This document shows positions 44,249-44,435 of a stretch of 44,435 nucleotides of DNA, in pieces. How positions within the stretch are numbered: the first letter of the stretch is position 1; every line of letters begins with the position of its first letter. Where the stretch lies: positions 27,393-71,827 of the forward strand of contig DEAF01000027.1 in assembly GCA_002346625.1 (NCBI GenBank), read 5' to 3'. The stretch is from Gemmatimonadales bacterium UBA2989 (GTDB lineage: Bacteria; Gemmatimonadota; Gemmatimonadetes; Longimicrobiales; Gaopeijiaceae). The notes beneath the pieces are model-generated. The model saw nothing but the letters and a program-made list of their open reading frames with translations, searched no databases and was not told where the DNA came from. The position numbers and the translations under genes are program-made.

Positions 44249-44326
44249 GGTGGGCGTAGCTCAGTTGGTTAGAGCGCCGGATTGTGGCTCCGGAGGCCGG
44301 GGGTTCAAATCCCCTCATCCACCCCA
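44249..44326 (+). tRNA. tRNA-His (GTG)
   Basis: Acceptor GTGGGCG (44250-44256) with an extra G at 44249 opposite C73 (44323), the hallmark of tRNA-His. The D-arm is GCTCAGTTGGTTAGAGC, the anticodon stem CCGGA/TCCGG encloses loop TTGTGGC (anticodon GTG), and the T-loop is TTCAAAT. The acceptor pair 6-67 is C-A, a mismatch. Unlike the other tRNAs here, CCA appears to be encoded (44324-44326). Confidence 0.93.
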
Positions 44327-44370
44327 ATGTCTCTTCCCTCGGCAGACCCGATCGATCATGCCCTCGCCAT

Positions 44371-44435
<65 letters not shown>

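Overview
The window reads as a dense, moderately AT-rich stretch of a Gram-negative bacterial chromosome. Housekeeping genes are packed into overlapping operons on mostly the + strand, and there are no insertion sequences, phage genes or CRISPR arrays. The exported-protein repertoire suggests an uncultured, probably marine or otherwise free-living member of the FCB/Gemmatimonadota-Marinimicrobia neighbourhood: DUF4159 and DUF4175 proteins, a MoxR-DUF58-BatA/VWA cluster, a signal-peptide DinB protein, an NhaC antiporter with an extra exported domain, and a secreted protein of the kind often labelled 'asparagine synthetase B'. That placement is inference from gene content, not a phylogeny.

Layout. 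1-1149: end of a thioredoxin gene and rsmI. 1200-7640: a four-gene envelope operon (DUF4159 protein, giant DUF4175 coiled-coil membrane protein, TPR protein, secreted GATase-like protein), each start overlapping the previous stop by 4 bases. 7704-10685: an 18-codon ORF coupled to a small membrane protein, an FAH-family enzyme, an LL-diaminopimelate aminotransferase-like protein and a one-helix protein of unknown function. 10740-16632: valS, an Ig-like lipoprotein, selA and an ErpA/IscA-type Fe-S protein, followed by a terminator-like hairpin. 16756-19811: an MBL hydrolase with purN and purH. 19891-21977: tRNA-Ser, gltX and tadA. 22002-24537 (- strand): DinB and NhaC. 24656-27538: the pyrimidine operon pyrR-pyrB-pyrC behind a GC-rich leader with competing folds. 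27535-28741 (- strand): rpsT and a Tat-exported PqqB-like MBL protein. 28905-31847: M50 protease, scpA, scpB and an rRNA pseudouridine synthase. 31931-32004: a CAT-anticodon tRNA. 32060-40011: coiled-coil membrane protein, MoxR ATPase, DUF58, BatA-like and double-VWA proteins, again with stop/start overlaps. 40032-44165: a His-rich anchored protein, an M20-like protein lacking metal ligands, a folK-folP fusion and phenylalanine hydroxylase. 44249-44435: tRNA-His and a partial tRNA-Arg.

How the genes fit together. The two envelope operons (1200-7640 and 32060-40011) look like halves of one MoxR/VWA-type membrane system. Their coiled-coil proteins share a similar N-terminal layout and a C-terminal signature. 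The nucleotide genes form two modules: purN-purH and a probably attenuated pyrR-pyrB-pyrC. folK-folP beside phhA puts pterin synthesis next to a pterin-dependent enzyme. Three genes (FAH, pyrR and the PqqB-like protein) lack an ATG/GTG/TTG where homology and Shine-Dalgarno spacing want the start, so non-canonical starts deserve a check. No gene-free stretch exceeds 300 bases.
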